Assembly (NCBI GenBank): GCA_964511875.1
Contig: CAZEHS010000115.1
Coordinates: 1 to 8,017 of the forward strand
Source: CAZEHS01 sp964511875
GTDB taxonomy: Bacteria; Bacillota; Clostridia; Peptostreptococcales; Acidaminobacteraceae
DNA: 8,017 bases
Direction of reading: 5' to 3'
Positions within the stretch are counted from its first letter, which is position 1; every line of letters begins with the position of its first letter. This document shows, piece by piece, positions 1 through 6,386 of this stretch. The notes under the pieces were generated by a model. The model made no database searches. It had not been told where the DNA came from and saw nothing but the letters and a program-made list of their open reading frames with translations. Both the position numbers and the translations under genes were made by a program.

Positions 1-1122
1 AGAGATAACCATCCGTTGAACCTCTGAGGTGCCTTCATAGATCTCTGTGATTTTCGCATCCCGCATCATACGCTCAACTTCATACTCACGGGTATACCCG
101 TAGCCGCCGTGCAGTTGAACCGCTTTGGTGGTGACTTCCATGGCTGTTTCAGCTGCAAAAAGTTTCGCCATAGCGGCTTCTTTGGAATAATTCATGCCCT
201 GAGCCTTTGTCCAGGCAGCCTTATACACCAGCAGTCTGGAGGCCTCGATTTTAGTGGCCATATCCGCAAGCTGGAATTGGGTGTTCTGGAAGGATGAGAT
301 GGAGCGTCCGAACTGCTTACGTTCCTTCGTATAGGCTACAGTCGCATCAAGGGCTCCCTGGGCAATGCCAAGGGCCTGAGCTGCGATACCGATCCGGCCG
401 CCGTCCAGGGTTTTCATTGCGATTTTGAAGCCATGGCCTTCTTTGGCCAGCAGGTTTTCCTTTGGAACACGGACATTCTCGAATATCAGCTCAGTCGTAG
501 CAGAACCGCGTATTCCGAGTTTCTTTTCCTTCGGTCCGAACGTGAACCCCGGCGTTCCCTTCTCCATGATGAAAGCGGAGATGCCCTTCGTACCTGCAGC
601 CTTATCCGTCATCGCCATAACGATGTAAGTGTCAGCATAAATGGCATTCGTTATGAAAATTTTGGAGCCGTTGATTACATAATGATCGCCGTCAAGAACA
701 GCCGTGGTCTGCTGCCCGCTGGCATCGGTCCCAGCATTGGGCTCAGTCAGACCGAATGCGCCAAGCTTCTCGCCTTTGGCCAACGGAACCAGGAATTTTT
801 GTTTCTGCTCTTCAGTACCATATTCAAAAATAGGACTGGAACCCAACGAGACATGGGCTGAAAGGATGACCCCGGTTGTTGCGCATACACGTGAGAGTTC
901 TTCCACAGCCATGGCGTATCCCAACGGATCCCCGCCTTCACCGCCAACACTCTTGGGGTAAGGAATCCCCATGAATCCTGCCTTTGCCATCTTTACAATG
1001 GTTTCTTCAGGGAAGCGTTCTTCCTCATCGATTTCTTTTGCCAGCGGCTTGACTTCCTGCTCTGCAAATTTCCGGTACATTTCCCGGAGCATGTTGTGTT
1101 CTTTCGATAACCCAAATTGCAT
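1..1122 (-). CDS. bcd: Butyryl-CoA (short-chain acyl-CoA) dehydrogenase, 3' end cut by the window edge
   Basis: This is an FAD flavoenzyme that interconverts crotonyl-CoA and butyryl-CoA in the cytoplasm. In clostridia it normally works with the electron-transfer flavoprotein EtfAB. There are 374 codons visible and no stop; the family is about 380 residues, so only a few C-terminal residues are missing. The first acyl-CoA dehydrogenase signature is at residues 124-136 (GLTEPNAGTDASG) and the second at 336-355 (starting QLHGGYGY, ending RMMRD). The catalytic base is Glu363 in IYEGTSEVQ. The start ATG at 1122 has a strong AGGAGG at 1128-1133, five bases upstream. A sigma-54 promoter faces it at 1167-1182, and it is divergent from the FabG-like gene. 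etfB/etfA would be expected beyond position 1, but that cannot be seen. Butyryl-CoA is the likeliest substrate from overall similarity; another short acyl-CoA is possible. Confidence 0.93.
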   Translation of the reverse strand, partial: MQFGLSKEHNMLREMYRKFAEQEVKPLAKEIDEEERFPEETIVKMAKAGFMGIPYPKSVGGEGGDPLGYAMAVEELSRVCATTGVILSAHVSLGSSPIFEYGTEEQKQKFLVPLAKGEKLGAFGLTEPNAGTDASGQQTTAVLDGDHYVINGSKIFITNAIYADTYIVMAMTDKAAGTKGISAFIMEKGTPGFTFGPKEKKLGIRGSATTELIFENVRVPKENLLAKEGHGFKIAMKTLDGGRIGIAAQALGIAQGALDATVAYTKERKQFGRSISSFQNTQFQLADMATKIEASRLLVYKAAWTKAQGMNYSKEAAMAKLFAAETAMEVTTKAVQLHGGYGYTREYEVERMMRDAKITEIYEGTSEVQRMVIS

Positions 1123-1166
1123 AACGTCCTCCTAAATCTGATATAAACTTAACGATTAATATACAA

Positions 1167-1182
1167 TGCAAGTTCCATGCCA
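1167..1182 (-). promoter_or_regulatory. Sigma-54 (-24/-12) promoter for bcd
   Basis: Read on the minus strand the site is TGGCATGGAACTTGCA. It has the GG-N10-GC spacing required by sigma-54, with GG at 1181-1180 and GC at 1169-1168. It matches the TGGCAC-N5-TTGCA consensus except for T in place of C at the sixth base. Counting 12 bases from the -12 C puts the transcription start near 1156, giving a leader of about 34 bases that contains the AGGAGG site. Sigma-54 promoters need an enhancer-binding activator, and one is encoded at 2500-4245. Confidence 0.8.
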
Positions 1183-1329
1183 TCCACTTCAGCTTATGAC
1201 AAAAGAGTACATATACACTCATAAACCCAGTGTTTGCAACACATTTTGAAAATTAACAGAAGAATCGTGCCAGGGCCGTACTTGTTATCTTATTAACTAT
1301 ATAATGGAAAAATACCGGAAGCGCCTCAT

Positions 1330-1350
1330 TGATTCAGGCATTTCTAATCA
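1330..1350. promoter_or_regulatory. Putative activator binding dyad (upstream activating sequence)
   Basis: An inverted repeat TGATT-N11-AATCA is centred at 1340. Its half-sites lie 16 bases apart, about one and a half helical turns, and the size is plausible for a dimeric Fis-type helix-turn-helix. It lies about 160 bases from the bcd -24 element and about 200 bases from the fabG -24 element, within the usual range for sigma-54 enhancers. Two further AATCA half-sites follow at 1364-1368 and 1372-1376. Function is inferred from position and symmetry only. Confidence 0.4.
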
Positions 1351-1427
1351 CCTTACGCCTTGGAATCAGTGAATCACAGCCCACGGATCCAACATGGTCC
1401 TCAGTGCTCGGATAAGTGCAAGGAGTT

Positions 1428-1457
1428 GACACTATGCTCATCTGTGATTAGACACTA
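1428..1457 (+). repeat. Direct repeat GACACTA, two copies 23 bases apart
   Basis: GACACTA occurs at 1428-1434 and again at 1451-1457. The copies are about two helical turns apart and flank the CTGTGATT element at 1442-1449. Both lie 80-110 bases upstream of the fabG -24 element. They may be part of a regulatory site, but seven-base repeats also arise by chance. Confidence 0.3.
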
Positions 1458-1536
1458 CTGTCCATTTTGTGTGCATACCATCCCGGGCATGTGCGGCAAA
1501 AGCCCATTTTCACAGCCATCAAGCCCGAATTAGATT

Positions 1537-1552
1537 TGGCACATCCTTTGCA
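1537..1552 (+). promoter_or_regulatory. Sigma-54 (-24/-12) promoter for the FabG-like gene
   Basis: TGGCACATCCTTTGCA is a full match to the TGGCAC-N5-TTGCA consensus, with GG at 1538-1539 and GC at 1550-1551 exactly ten bases apart. The predicted start is near 1563, leaving an untranslated leader of about 76 bases before the ATG at 1639. It lies on the same strand as the ketoreductase gene and about 950 bases upstream of the activator gene that presumably drives it. Confidence 0.88.
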
Positions 1553-1638
1553 AGATGTTTTGATTGTAAGGAAGTCCGACAGGGTATGATTACACCTGTA
1601 TGCGTTTAACTCTACTTAAAAAGACGAGGAGAAACAAC

Positions 1639-2376
1639 ATGAGACTGAATGGAAAAACCGTATTCATCACCGGCGCAAGCCGGGGCATCGGCAAGACTGC
1701 AGCTTTGATGATGGCCAAGGAAGGCGCTGAAATGGTCGTATGCGCAACGACTACCACTGACGTGGAACTGGTTGCTCAGGAGATCCGTGCTGCAGGAGGA
1801 AAAGCCGTTGCTTTAGCTTGCAACGTGACTGACAAGGCTTCTGTGGACACTGCCATGGCTGCTGCCATTGAGGCATTCGGCAAAATCGACGTTGTCATCA
1901 ACAATGCCGGCATCACAGCAGATGCCACTATGCTTAAAATGACTGAGGAACAATTCGACAAGGTCGTCAACGTCAACCTGAAGGGCACATTCAATGTCGG
2001 TCAGGCAGGCGCCAAGCTGATGATGGAAAAAGGCGGCGTTATCATCAACACCACTTCCGTTGTCGGACTTTATGGAAACTTCGGCCAATCCAACTATGCA
2101 GCCACCAAGTGGGGCGTAATTGGAATGACCAAGACATGGGCCAAGGAACTGGGCAAATACAAAATCCGCGTCAACGCTGTTGCTCCTGGCTTCATCATGA
2201 CAGAAATGACAGCAAAAATGCCCGAAAAAGCATTGGAATCCATGAAAGAGAAATCTCCTCTTAAAAAACTGGGCGCTCCCGAGGATGTTGCCAACGCATA
2301 CATCTACCTGGCTTCAGAAGAATCCTCCTTTACAACAGGCAGCGTTCTGAGCCTCGATGGCGGTGTCGTGCTTTAG
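1639..2376 (+). CDS. fabG: FabG-family short-chain dehydrogenase/reductase (3-oxoacyl-ACP or acetoacetyl-CoA reductase)
   Basis: This is a 245-residue classical SDR, the usual FabG length. The nucleotide motif TGASRGIG is at residues 11-18; the Arg after Ser is the residue that favours NADPH in FabG enzymes. NNAG is at 88-91. The catalytic residues are Asn112 (NVNLKG), Ser140, Tyr153 and Lys157 (YAATK). The reaction would be reduction of a 3-oxoacyl thioester to the (R)-3-hydroxy form. The sequence cannot separate an ACP from a CoA substrate; pairing with bcd and sigma-54 control argue for a CoA-linked C4 role such as acetoacetyl-CoA reduction, which is inference. ATG 1639 is preferred because GAGGAG at 1626-1631 precedes it by seven bases. 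An in-frame ATG at 1600 would add 13 basic residues ahead of the first beta strand and has no ribosome site. It ends at a strong terminator and so is probably monocistronic. Confidence 0.9.
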   Translation: MRLNGKTVFITGASRGIGKTAALMMAKEGAEMVVCATTTTDVELVAQEIRAAGGKAVALACNVTDKASVDTAMAAAIEAFGKIDVVINNAGITADATMLKMTEEQFDKVVNVNLKGTFNVGQAGAKLMMEKGGVIINTTSVVGLYGNFGQSNYAATKWGVIGMTKTWAKELGKYKIRVNAVAPGFIMTEMTAKMPEKALESMKEKSPLKKLGAPEDVANAYIYLASEESSFTTGSVLSLDGGVVL

Positions 2377-2389
2377 AATTTCAACACTT

Positions 2390-2436
2390 GAGGCAAAAGT
2401 GTCTTTTCAGTAGACACTTTTGCCTCTTTTTCTTTT
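2390..2436 (+). terminator. Rho-independent terminator after the FabG-like gene
   Basis: A perfect 14-base stem, GAGGCAAAAGTGTC at 2390-2403 with its complement at 2413-2426, can extend by one T-A pair and leaves a seven-base loop. It is followed directly by TTTTTCTTTT. It starts 13 bases after the stop codon and separates fabG from the activator gene. Confidence 0.93.
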
Positions 2437-2452
2437 ATATGGGCACTTAATC

Positions 2453-2461
2453 TGTTACAGT
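2453..2461 (+). promoter_or_regulatory. Possible extended -10 promoter for the sigma-54 activator gene
   Basis: TGTTACAGT fits a TGn extended -10 followed by TACAGT, a four-of-six match to TATAAT, just upstream of the activator gene and after the fabG terminator. No good -35 is seen 16-18 bases upstream. A weak housekeeping promoter here would suit a low-abundance regulator. The evidence is thin. Confidence 0.3.
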
Positions 2462-2499
2462 AGAGGGGAGGTATACGCTTGTTATCGGAGGAAATCATC

Positions 2500-4245
2500 A
2501 TGGACGCACTGCTATCTGCCCTGATCCGCGCTTCGGACACTCTTCATGAGGGTCTTATCATCACGGATTCGAATCTCAATGTCATCTATGTGAACCGGCG
2601 TTCACTCGAACTGCTGGATATCGCCGAGCGTGAACTGAAACGACGGCCGCTTACCTGGACCAACAGGGAGTTCTCAAAGGGCGCAGAATCCATCGAACAG
2701 AATTCTCCTATTTTGAACCAGACATTGCTCCATAAGGAAGCAGAGCTGAGGGTCAGCTATTTCCCCAACATGAACTCCGTAACCGGCGACAGCTCCCTAT
2801 GCCTACAGATCAATGATCTGAAGACCTATCAGACATTGAAATCCAAAACCACGCAGGATCAGTTCTATTATGATGTCCTTGATGTCGTAATGAATACGAT
2901 CAATGAATGGGTTGTCATTGTGGATCGAAACGGGATCATAACCGCCATCAGCAAATCATACAAGGAATTCCTGCAGGATCCTGCTCCGGAAGGCAAGCAT
3001 GTTTCCGAGGTAATAGAGAATACACGCCTGCACCACGTCATTGAGACCGGAATCCCTGAAACCGGTGAAATCCAGCTCAACCGCGGCAACAAGATGATCG
3101 CCTGCCGAATACCGATCATTCAGGACGGCATCGTCGTCGGAGCCGTAGGAAAAGCCATATTCAAGGATATTGATGATTTTTACACCCTTTTCAACAAGAT
3201 TTCACAGCTTCAGAAAAAAGTGCACTTCCACGCGGATGAATTGAGCAATGAAACGACAGCCCGCTACTCATTCGACAATATCATTGGTGACAGCCCCTCC
3301 ACTCAAACGGCAGTTAAAATGGCTCAGAAAGCTGCACGCACGGATTCAAACGTCCTTATCATAGGAGAAAGCGGAACCGGAAAAGAGCTTTTTGCTCACG
3401 CCGTCCACAATGCCAGCCCTCGAAGAAGCAGGCCGTTCATCATGCTCAACTGTGCGGCCATTCCATCAGAGCTTCTTGAATCAGAACTTTTCGGGTATGA
3501 GCAGGGTGCTTTCACAGGCGCCAGCCGTCAGGGGAAAAAGGGAAAGTTCGAGCTTGCTCATACGGGCACTATCTTTCTCGATGAGATCGGAGATATGCCT
3601 CTTGAGATGCAGGCCAAGCTTCTAAGGGTACTGCAGGAAAAAGAACTGGACAAGGTCGGCAGCGATGCCCCTTTACGGATCGATGTCCGGGTGATTGCGG
3701 CTACCAACTACGATATCGAACAGCGCATCCAACAGGGGAAATTCAGAGGCGACCTTTATTACAGACTGAATGTCATGCGGCTGAATCTGACGCCTCTGAG
3801 GGAACGAAAGGACGAAATACCGGATATTGCCGAGGAAATCCTGCGAAAGCTGACCCATCGGATGGGGTTGATCGTATACGGATTCACACCTGAGGCTATA
3901 GAAACCTTGAAGGGATATGACTGGCCAGGTAATATCCGCGAACTCGAGAACATTCTGGAAAGATCTCTCAATCTTCTGGATGATGATCTCTATATCAAAC
4001 CGAGTCTTTTTCCTGACTATATCGTCCCTGGAATCCGGCAGCCCCAGCATACCGTCACGGCTTCATCCTCAGCTGAAACTACGCGGCTGCAGGATGCCAC
4101 AGGTTCCATGGAAATGGACATGATCCAGAAAGCATTGAAGGAAACCGGAGGCAATAAGAAAAAAGCCGCAATCCTGCTTGGAATCAGCAGAGCTGGGCTT
4201 TATAAGAAACTGGAGCATTATCGTCTGATCAGTGCTGACCTCTAA
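2500..4245 (+). CDS. Sigma-54-dependent transcriptional activator (PAS-PAS-AAA+-Fis HTH)
   Basis: This 581-residue enhancer-binding protein uses ATP hydrolysis to open sigma-54 RNA polymerase promoters. Two PAS-type sensory domains occupy about residues 7-110 and 124-225, followed by a short helical linker (228-245). The AAA+ core (about 258-490) has Walker A GESGTGKE (289-296), the sigma-54 contact loop GAFTGA (336-341), Walker B IFLDEIGD (358-365), sensor ATN (401-403), an arginine-finger region FRGDLYYRLNV (415-425) and WPGNIREL (475-482). A Fis-type helix-turn-helix is at 541-575. There is no receiver domain, so control is probably by a ligand bound to PAS, not phosphorylation; the ligand is unknown. 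ATG 2500 has GGAGG at 2487-2491; an in-frame TTG at 2479, with its own GGGGAGG at 2465-2471, would add seven residues. The neighbouring divergent sigma-54 promoters are its likely targets. Confidence 0.95.
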   Translation: MDALLSALIRASDTLHEGLIITDSNLNVIYVNRRSLELLDIAERELKRRPLTWTNREFSKGAESIEQNSPILNQTLLHKEAELRVSYFPNMNSVTGDSSLCLQINDLKTYQTLKSKTTQDQFYYDVLDVVMNTINEWVVIVDRNGIITAISKSYKEFLQDPAPEGKHVSEVIENTRLHHVIETGIPETGEIQLNRGNKMIACRIPIIQDGIVVGAVGKAIFKDIDDFYTLFNKISQLQKKVHFHADELSNETTARYSFDNIIGDSPSTQTAVKMAQKAARTDSNVLIIGESGTGKELFAHAVHNASPRRSRPFIMLNCAAIPSELLESELFGYEQGAFTGASRQGKKGKFELAHTGTIFLDEIGDMPLEMQAKLLRVLQEKELDKVGSDAPLRIDVRVIAATNYDIEQRIQQGKFRGDLYYRLNVMRLNLTPLRERKDEIPDIAEEILRKLTHRMGLIVYGFTPEAIETLKGYDWPGNIRELENILERSLNLLDDDLYIKPSLFPDYIVPGIRQPQHTVTASSSAETTRLQDATGSMEMDMIQKALKETGGNKKKAAILLGISRAGLYKKLEHYRLISADL

Positions 4246-4269
4246 CAGGCTTAACGCCTGTTTTTTTTT
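4244..4269 (+). terminator. Rho-independent terminator of the activator gene
   Basis: The stem AACAGGC (4244-4250) pairs with GCCTGTT (4256-4262) around a five-base loop and runs into nine Ts (4261-4269). The left arm overlaps the TAA stop codon of the activator gene. On the minus strand there is no U-run after the hairpin, so it acts in one direction only. Confidence 0.9.
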
Positions 4270-4306
4270 GCTATCGATGATGATCCTGAAGATGGTTTTC
4301 ACCAGA

Positions 4307-5281
4307 CTATTCCTGCAACAACTCTGAGAACTCCATCCGTACCCCGTAATCCAAAGTTTCCCTGTGCACCAGTCCCGAATCGGTATCCTGTGCCGCCGCC
4401 TCTTTTGCCGGATAATTGATACGGAATTCAGTACCCTTCCTTGGTAAGCTGATCACCTGGACCGTGCCGCCTTCCAGCTCTACCAGGCCTTTCACTATGG
4501 CCAGTCCCAAACCATTCCCTTCGGTATTTCGGACAAGCTCACGATCAAGCTGCAGATACTTCTCAAAAATCCGCTGATGCTCTGCCTCAGGAATTCCAAT
4601 GCCTGAATCCTTAACTGACAGCACAAGATCGCCTGAAATACGGTTTCGAGCCGTTGTAATCAGTACATCACCTCCCGCAGGAGTGAATTTCAAAGCGTTC
4701 GACAGCAGATTCAGGATCACGCGAATCAGATTCTCTTTATCGCAAGTCGTGATCAGACTGCTGTCCATTTCCTCAATGCTCAGACGGACGGCTTTTTTCT
4801 TGAACCATGGTTTAACAGCCTCGAAAATTTTCCTGGTTTCATGGCCAAGATTGACACTGCTCGGCTTCAGCACGAACACGTTGGAATCTAATTTGTTGAT
4901 ATCGATCAGGTTGTTGATCACCCGCAATAACCGATAACTGTTATCCTTGATCAGGGAACAGATCCTCTTGTTGCGGATCTCCTGATCTTCCATGCTTGAA
5001 ACAGCTTCCTGCTGCAGCTGCAAGGCACTCAGGATGACATGAAGAGGCGTCCTCAGCTCATGTGAAAGGCTCAGGAAATAATCCTGCTTGAGCCTTTCAC
5101 GGTCCAGAAGTGTCTGATAGAGAATCTGATTCTGTTCCATCTGAGCCTTCAGATGACGGGTTTTCACATCAATACGGTTATTGAGCACTTTGTTCCATAA
5201 AATCAGATAGATTACCAGTGCTGCAAGCAACAGGGCAGGCAAATCCGATGCAATGAAATCAGCTATGAAATCCTGTTCCAT
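4307..5281 (-). CDS. Membrane sensor histidine kinase without a recognisable sensor domain
   Basis: This is a 324-residue kinase. One membrane helix lies at about residues 14-29, followed by a charged helical linker (31-65). The dimerisation domain carries the phospho-acceptor His74 in SHELRTPL (73-80). The ATPase domain has the N box NLLSNALKFTP (191-201), G1 DSGIGIP (225-231), an F-box region IFEKYLQ (238-244) and G2 GNGLGLAI (255-262), so it should be catalytically complete. Only about 13 residues precede the helix, leaving no extracellular sensor; an in-frame stop lies roughly 35 bases upstream of the ATG, so a longer form from this locus is excluded. The C-terminal tail ends in YGVRMEFSELLQE, a style I recall from other clostridial kinases. 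GGAG at 5289-5292 fits the start. It lies 43 bases after the glycosidase gene. No response regulator is in the window. Confidence 0.9.
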   Translation of the reverse strand: MEQDFIADFIASDLPALLLAALVIYLILWNKVLNNRIDVKTRHLKAQMEQNQILYQTLLDRERLKQDYFLSLSHELRTPLHVILSALQLQQEAVSSMEDQEIRNKRICSLIKDNSYRLLRVINNLIDINKLDSNVFVLKPSSVNLGHETRKIFEAVKPWFKKKAVRLSIEEMDSSLITTCDKENLIRVILNLLSNALKFTPAGGDVLITTARNRISGDLVLSVKDSGIGIPEAEHQRIFEKYLQLDRELVRNTEGNGLGLAIVKGLVELEGGTVQVISLPRKGTEFRINYPAKEAAAQDTDSGLVHRETLDYGVRMEFSELLQE

Positions 5282-5313
5282 AAGGGTTCTCCATTTCCGG
5301 ACTATTACATAAC

Positions 5314-5319
5314 ATTATA
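5314..5319 (-). promoter_or_regulatory. Possible -10 element in the gap before the histidine kinase gene
   Basis: A perfect TATAAT reads on the minus strand between the glycosidase stop and the kinase ATG, 32 bases before the start codon. No convincing -35 is found at the right distance: the hexamer 17 bases upstream is TCCTGG, and a TTGTCA lies too far away (29 bases). It may give the kinase extra transcription, or be chance in an AT-rich gap. Confidence 0.3.
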
Positions 5320-5324
5320 CACCA

Positions 5325-6386
5325 TCATGGCATGACCAGGATATTATTGACAACCGGCCGTTCTTTGCCGTCTGAGGGCTTATTCAGTACCTTACCATTG
5401 TAATAGAATGAAGATGAACCTCCGCCATCCAGATTGTATGCGGATTTCACACCAAGGTTCAAAAGCTTGTCCTGTAGCTTTTCCAGCGTAATGCCCACAC
5501 TCCAGTCATTCTGCCTTCCATCGATGACAATGAATATTAAGTCGTCGTTTGCATATTTGCCGATCATTGTCCTGGGCTGCTTCGTCGTCATCCATTTATC
5601 CGGTATGTTCATTTTCTGTCCATCCTGGAGCAATACCGGAATGAAGCTGACGCCCATGTACGGGTTAAGCTTCATCAGATCTTTTTCAGTTTTCGGTACG
5701 TTGCCCACAACTCGGCCATTCTTATCGATCCCTGCAAAGAACAGGTCACCCGGATATCCATTGAAGGGTTCGACAAGCTTGCCATTTATCACTGTATTTC
5801 CGATCAGTCTGGCGTAGGATTTTCCATCCCTGTTTTCCTTATAGAATCCGCCGCCGTTAATGGCAAGAATGGCGTTATTCCTTTTAGCGGCAGATGATGT
5901 GATTTCAAGCTGACCAAGCTTGGCCTTCCCCAGGGATACTTTGAAAGCCTTAGGATCGAACAGTTTGACCTTAGCTATGAATCCCCTGTAACCCAACTCA
6001 TCCAGCTTGAAAACCTTGATTTCGGTCCGATTTGAGATATGTGTGCCGATGGCAGGACCCAGTACGTCCAGTATTTTTTGTTCATAGATGTCATCTGAAA
6101 GTTTTCGCTGGGAAGTGCTTTGATTCGCAAGATCACCAAGCTGCTCGTCCTGATTGACAAAGGTTTCCTCTGCTTCAGTGGCAAGAACACCAAGTGCGCT
6201 GATATCCTCACCCAGACCAATAAGGTCGGTCTCAATGCCCGAGAGCTTGTCAGAAAACGGAACGGTATCCATGATCATGGTCCTGACACCGGTTTCCGAG
6301 TCCTTTGCAGCCCAGATCAGTGATGCGAACGGAGCTACCAAAAAAAACAAAAACAGGTTAACAATCAAAAAAGGCCTTAAGTTCAT
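5325..6386 (-). CDS. Phosphodiester glycosidase (NAGPA / DUF2233 family), membrane-anchored or exported
   Basis: This is a 353-residue protein. A hydrophobic N-terminal segment at about residues 6-26 is a signal anchor or signal peptide with no clear cleavage site. A helical, partly heptad-like stretch (about 30-105) precedes a C-terminal NAGPA domain (about 120-353). The family's hallmarks are present: AINGGGFY (175-182), PRTMIGK (271-277), IFIVIDGR (284-291) and LDGGGSSSF (319-327), ending in RPVVNNILV. Relatives remove sugar from a phosphodiester link, as in the mammalian uncovering enzyme, and bacterial ones are tied to exopolysaccharide or cell-wall glycans; the substrate here is unknown. 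ATG 6386 is preferred over TTG 6389 because AAGGAGG at 6394-6400 stands seven bases away. The ATG overlaps the TGA of the upstream gene, which points to translational coupling. The catalytic domain should lie outside the membrane. Confidence 0.88.
   Translation of the reverse strand: MNLRPFLIVNLFLFFLVAPFASLIWAAKDSETGVRTMIMDTVPFSDKLSGIETDLIGLGEDISALGVLATEAEETFVNQDEQLGDLANQSTSQRKLSDDIYEQKILDVLGPAIGTHISNRTEIKVFKLDELGYRGFIAKVKLFDPKAFKVSLGKAKLGQLEITSSAAKRNNAILAINGGGFYKENRDGKSYARLIGNTVINGKLVEPFNGYPGDLFFAGIDKNGRVVGNVPKTEKDLMKLNPYMGVSFIPVLLQDGQKMNIPDKWMTTKQPRTMIGKYANDDLIFIVIDGRQNDWSVGITLEKLQDKLLNLGVKSAYNLDGGGSSSFYYNGKVLNKPSDGKERPVVNNILVMP

Larger units (their letters stand above)
1183..1536. promoter_or_regulatory. 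Divergent intergenic control region between the two sigma-54 promoters
   Basis: No protein-coding gene is supported here. The stretch separates two outward-facing sigma-54 promoters, which is where enhancer sites for an AAA+ activator are expected. TGATT, or its complement AATCA, occurs at 1330-1334, 1346-1350, 1364-1368, 1372-1376 and 1445-1449; two more copies lie beyond, at 1561-1565 and 1587-1591 in the fabG leader. Longer matches are GTGATTAG at 1444-1451 with its complement at 1344-1351, and CTGTGATT at 1442-1449 with its complement at 1372-1379. A small dyad GTGTT-TGC-AACAC is at 1230-1242. Which of these binds a protein is inference. Confidence 0.6.

Noticed and set aside
1300..1305. 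TATAAT in the intergenic region
   Set aside because: No -35 at 16-18 bases on the plus strand, and the gap is AT-rich here.
1426..1449. Perfect TTGACA (-35 type hexamer)
   Set aside because: At 17 bases downstream there is only TAGACA, a poor -10, and the sigma-54 promoter explains fabG better.
1420..1451. AAGGAG followed by a five-codon reading frame (MLICD, stop) in the intergenic region
   Set aside because: It lies upstream of the sigma-54 start for fabG, so it would not be in that transcript, and so short a frame is expected by chance.
1600..1638. Upstream in-frame ATG for the FabG-like gene, adding 13 residues
   Set aside because: No ribosome site precedes it, and the added basic residues come before the first strand of a standard FabG fold, whereas ATG 1639 has GAGGAG at the right distance.
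2442..2455. GGGCAC-like -24 half-site before the activator gene, suggesting sigma-54 autoregulation
   Set aside because: The -12 element reads CTGTT with GT where GC is needed, so it is not a credible sigma-54 promoter.
4288..4305. Small hairpin (TGGT-GAAA-ACCA) after the histidine kinase gene on the minus strand
   Set aside because: The stem is only four bases and no U-run follows, so it is not a terminator.
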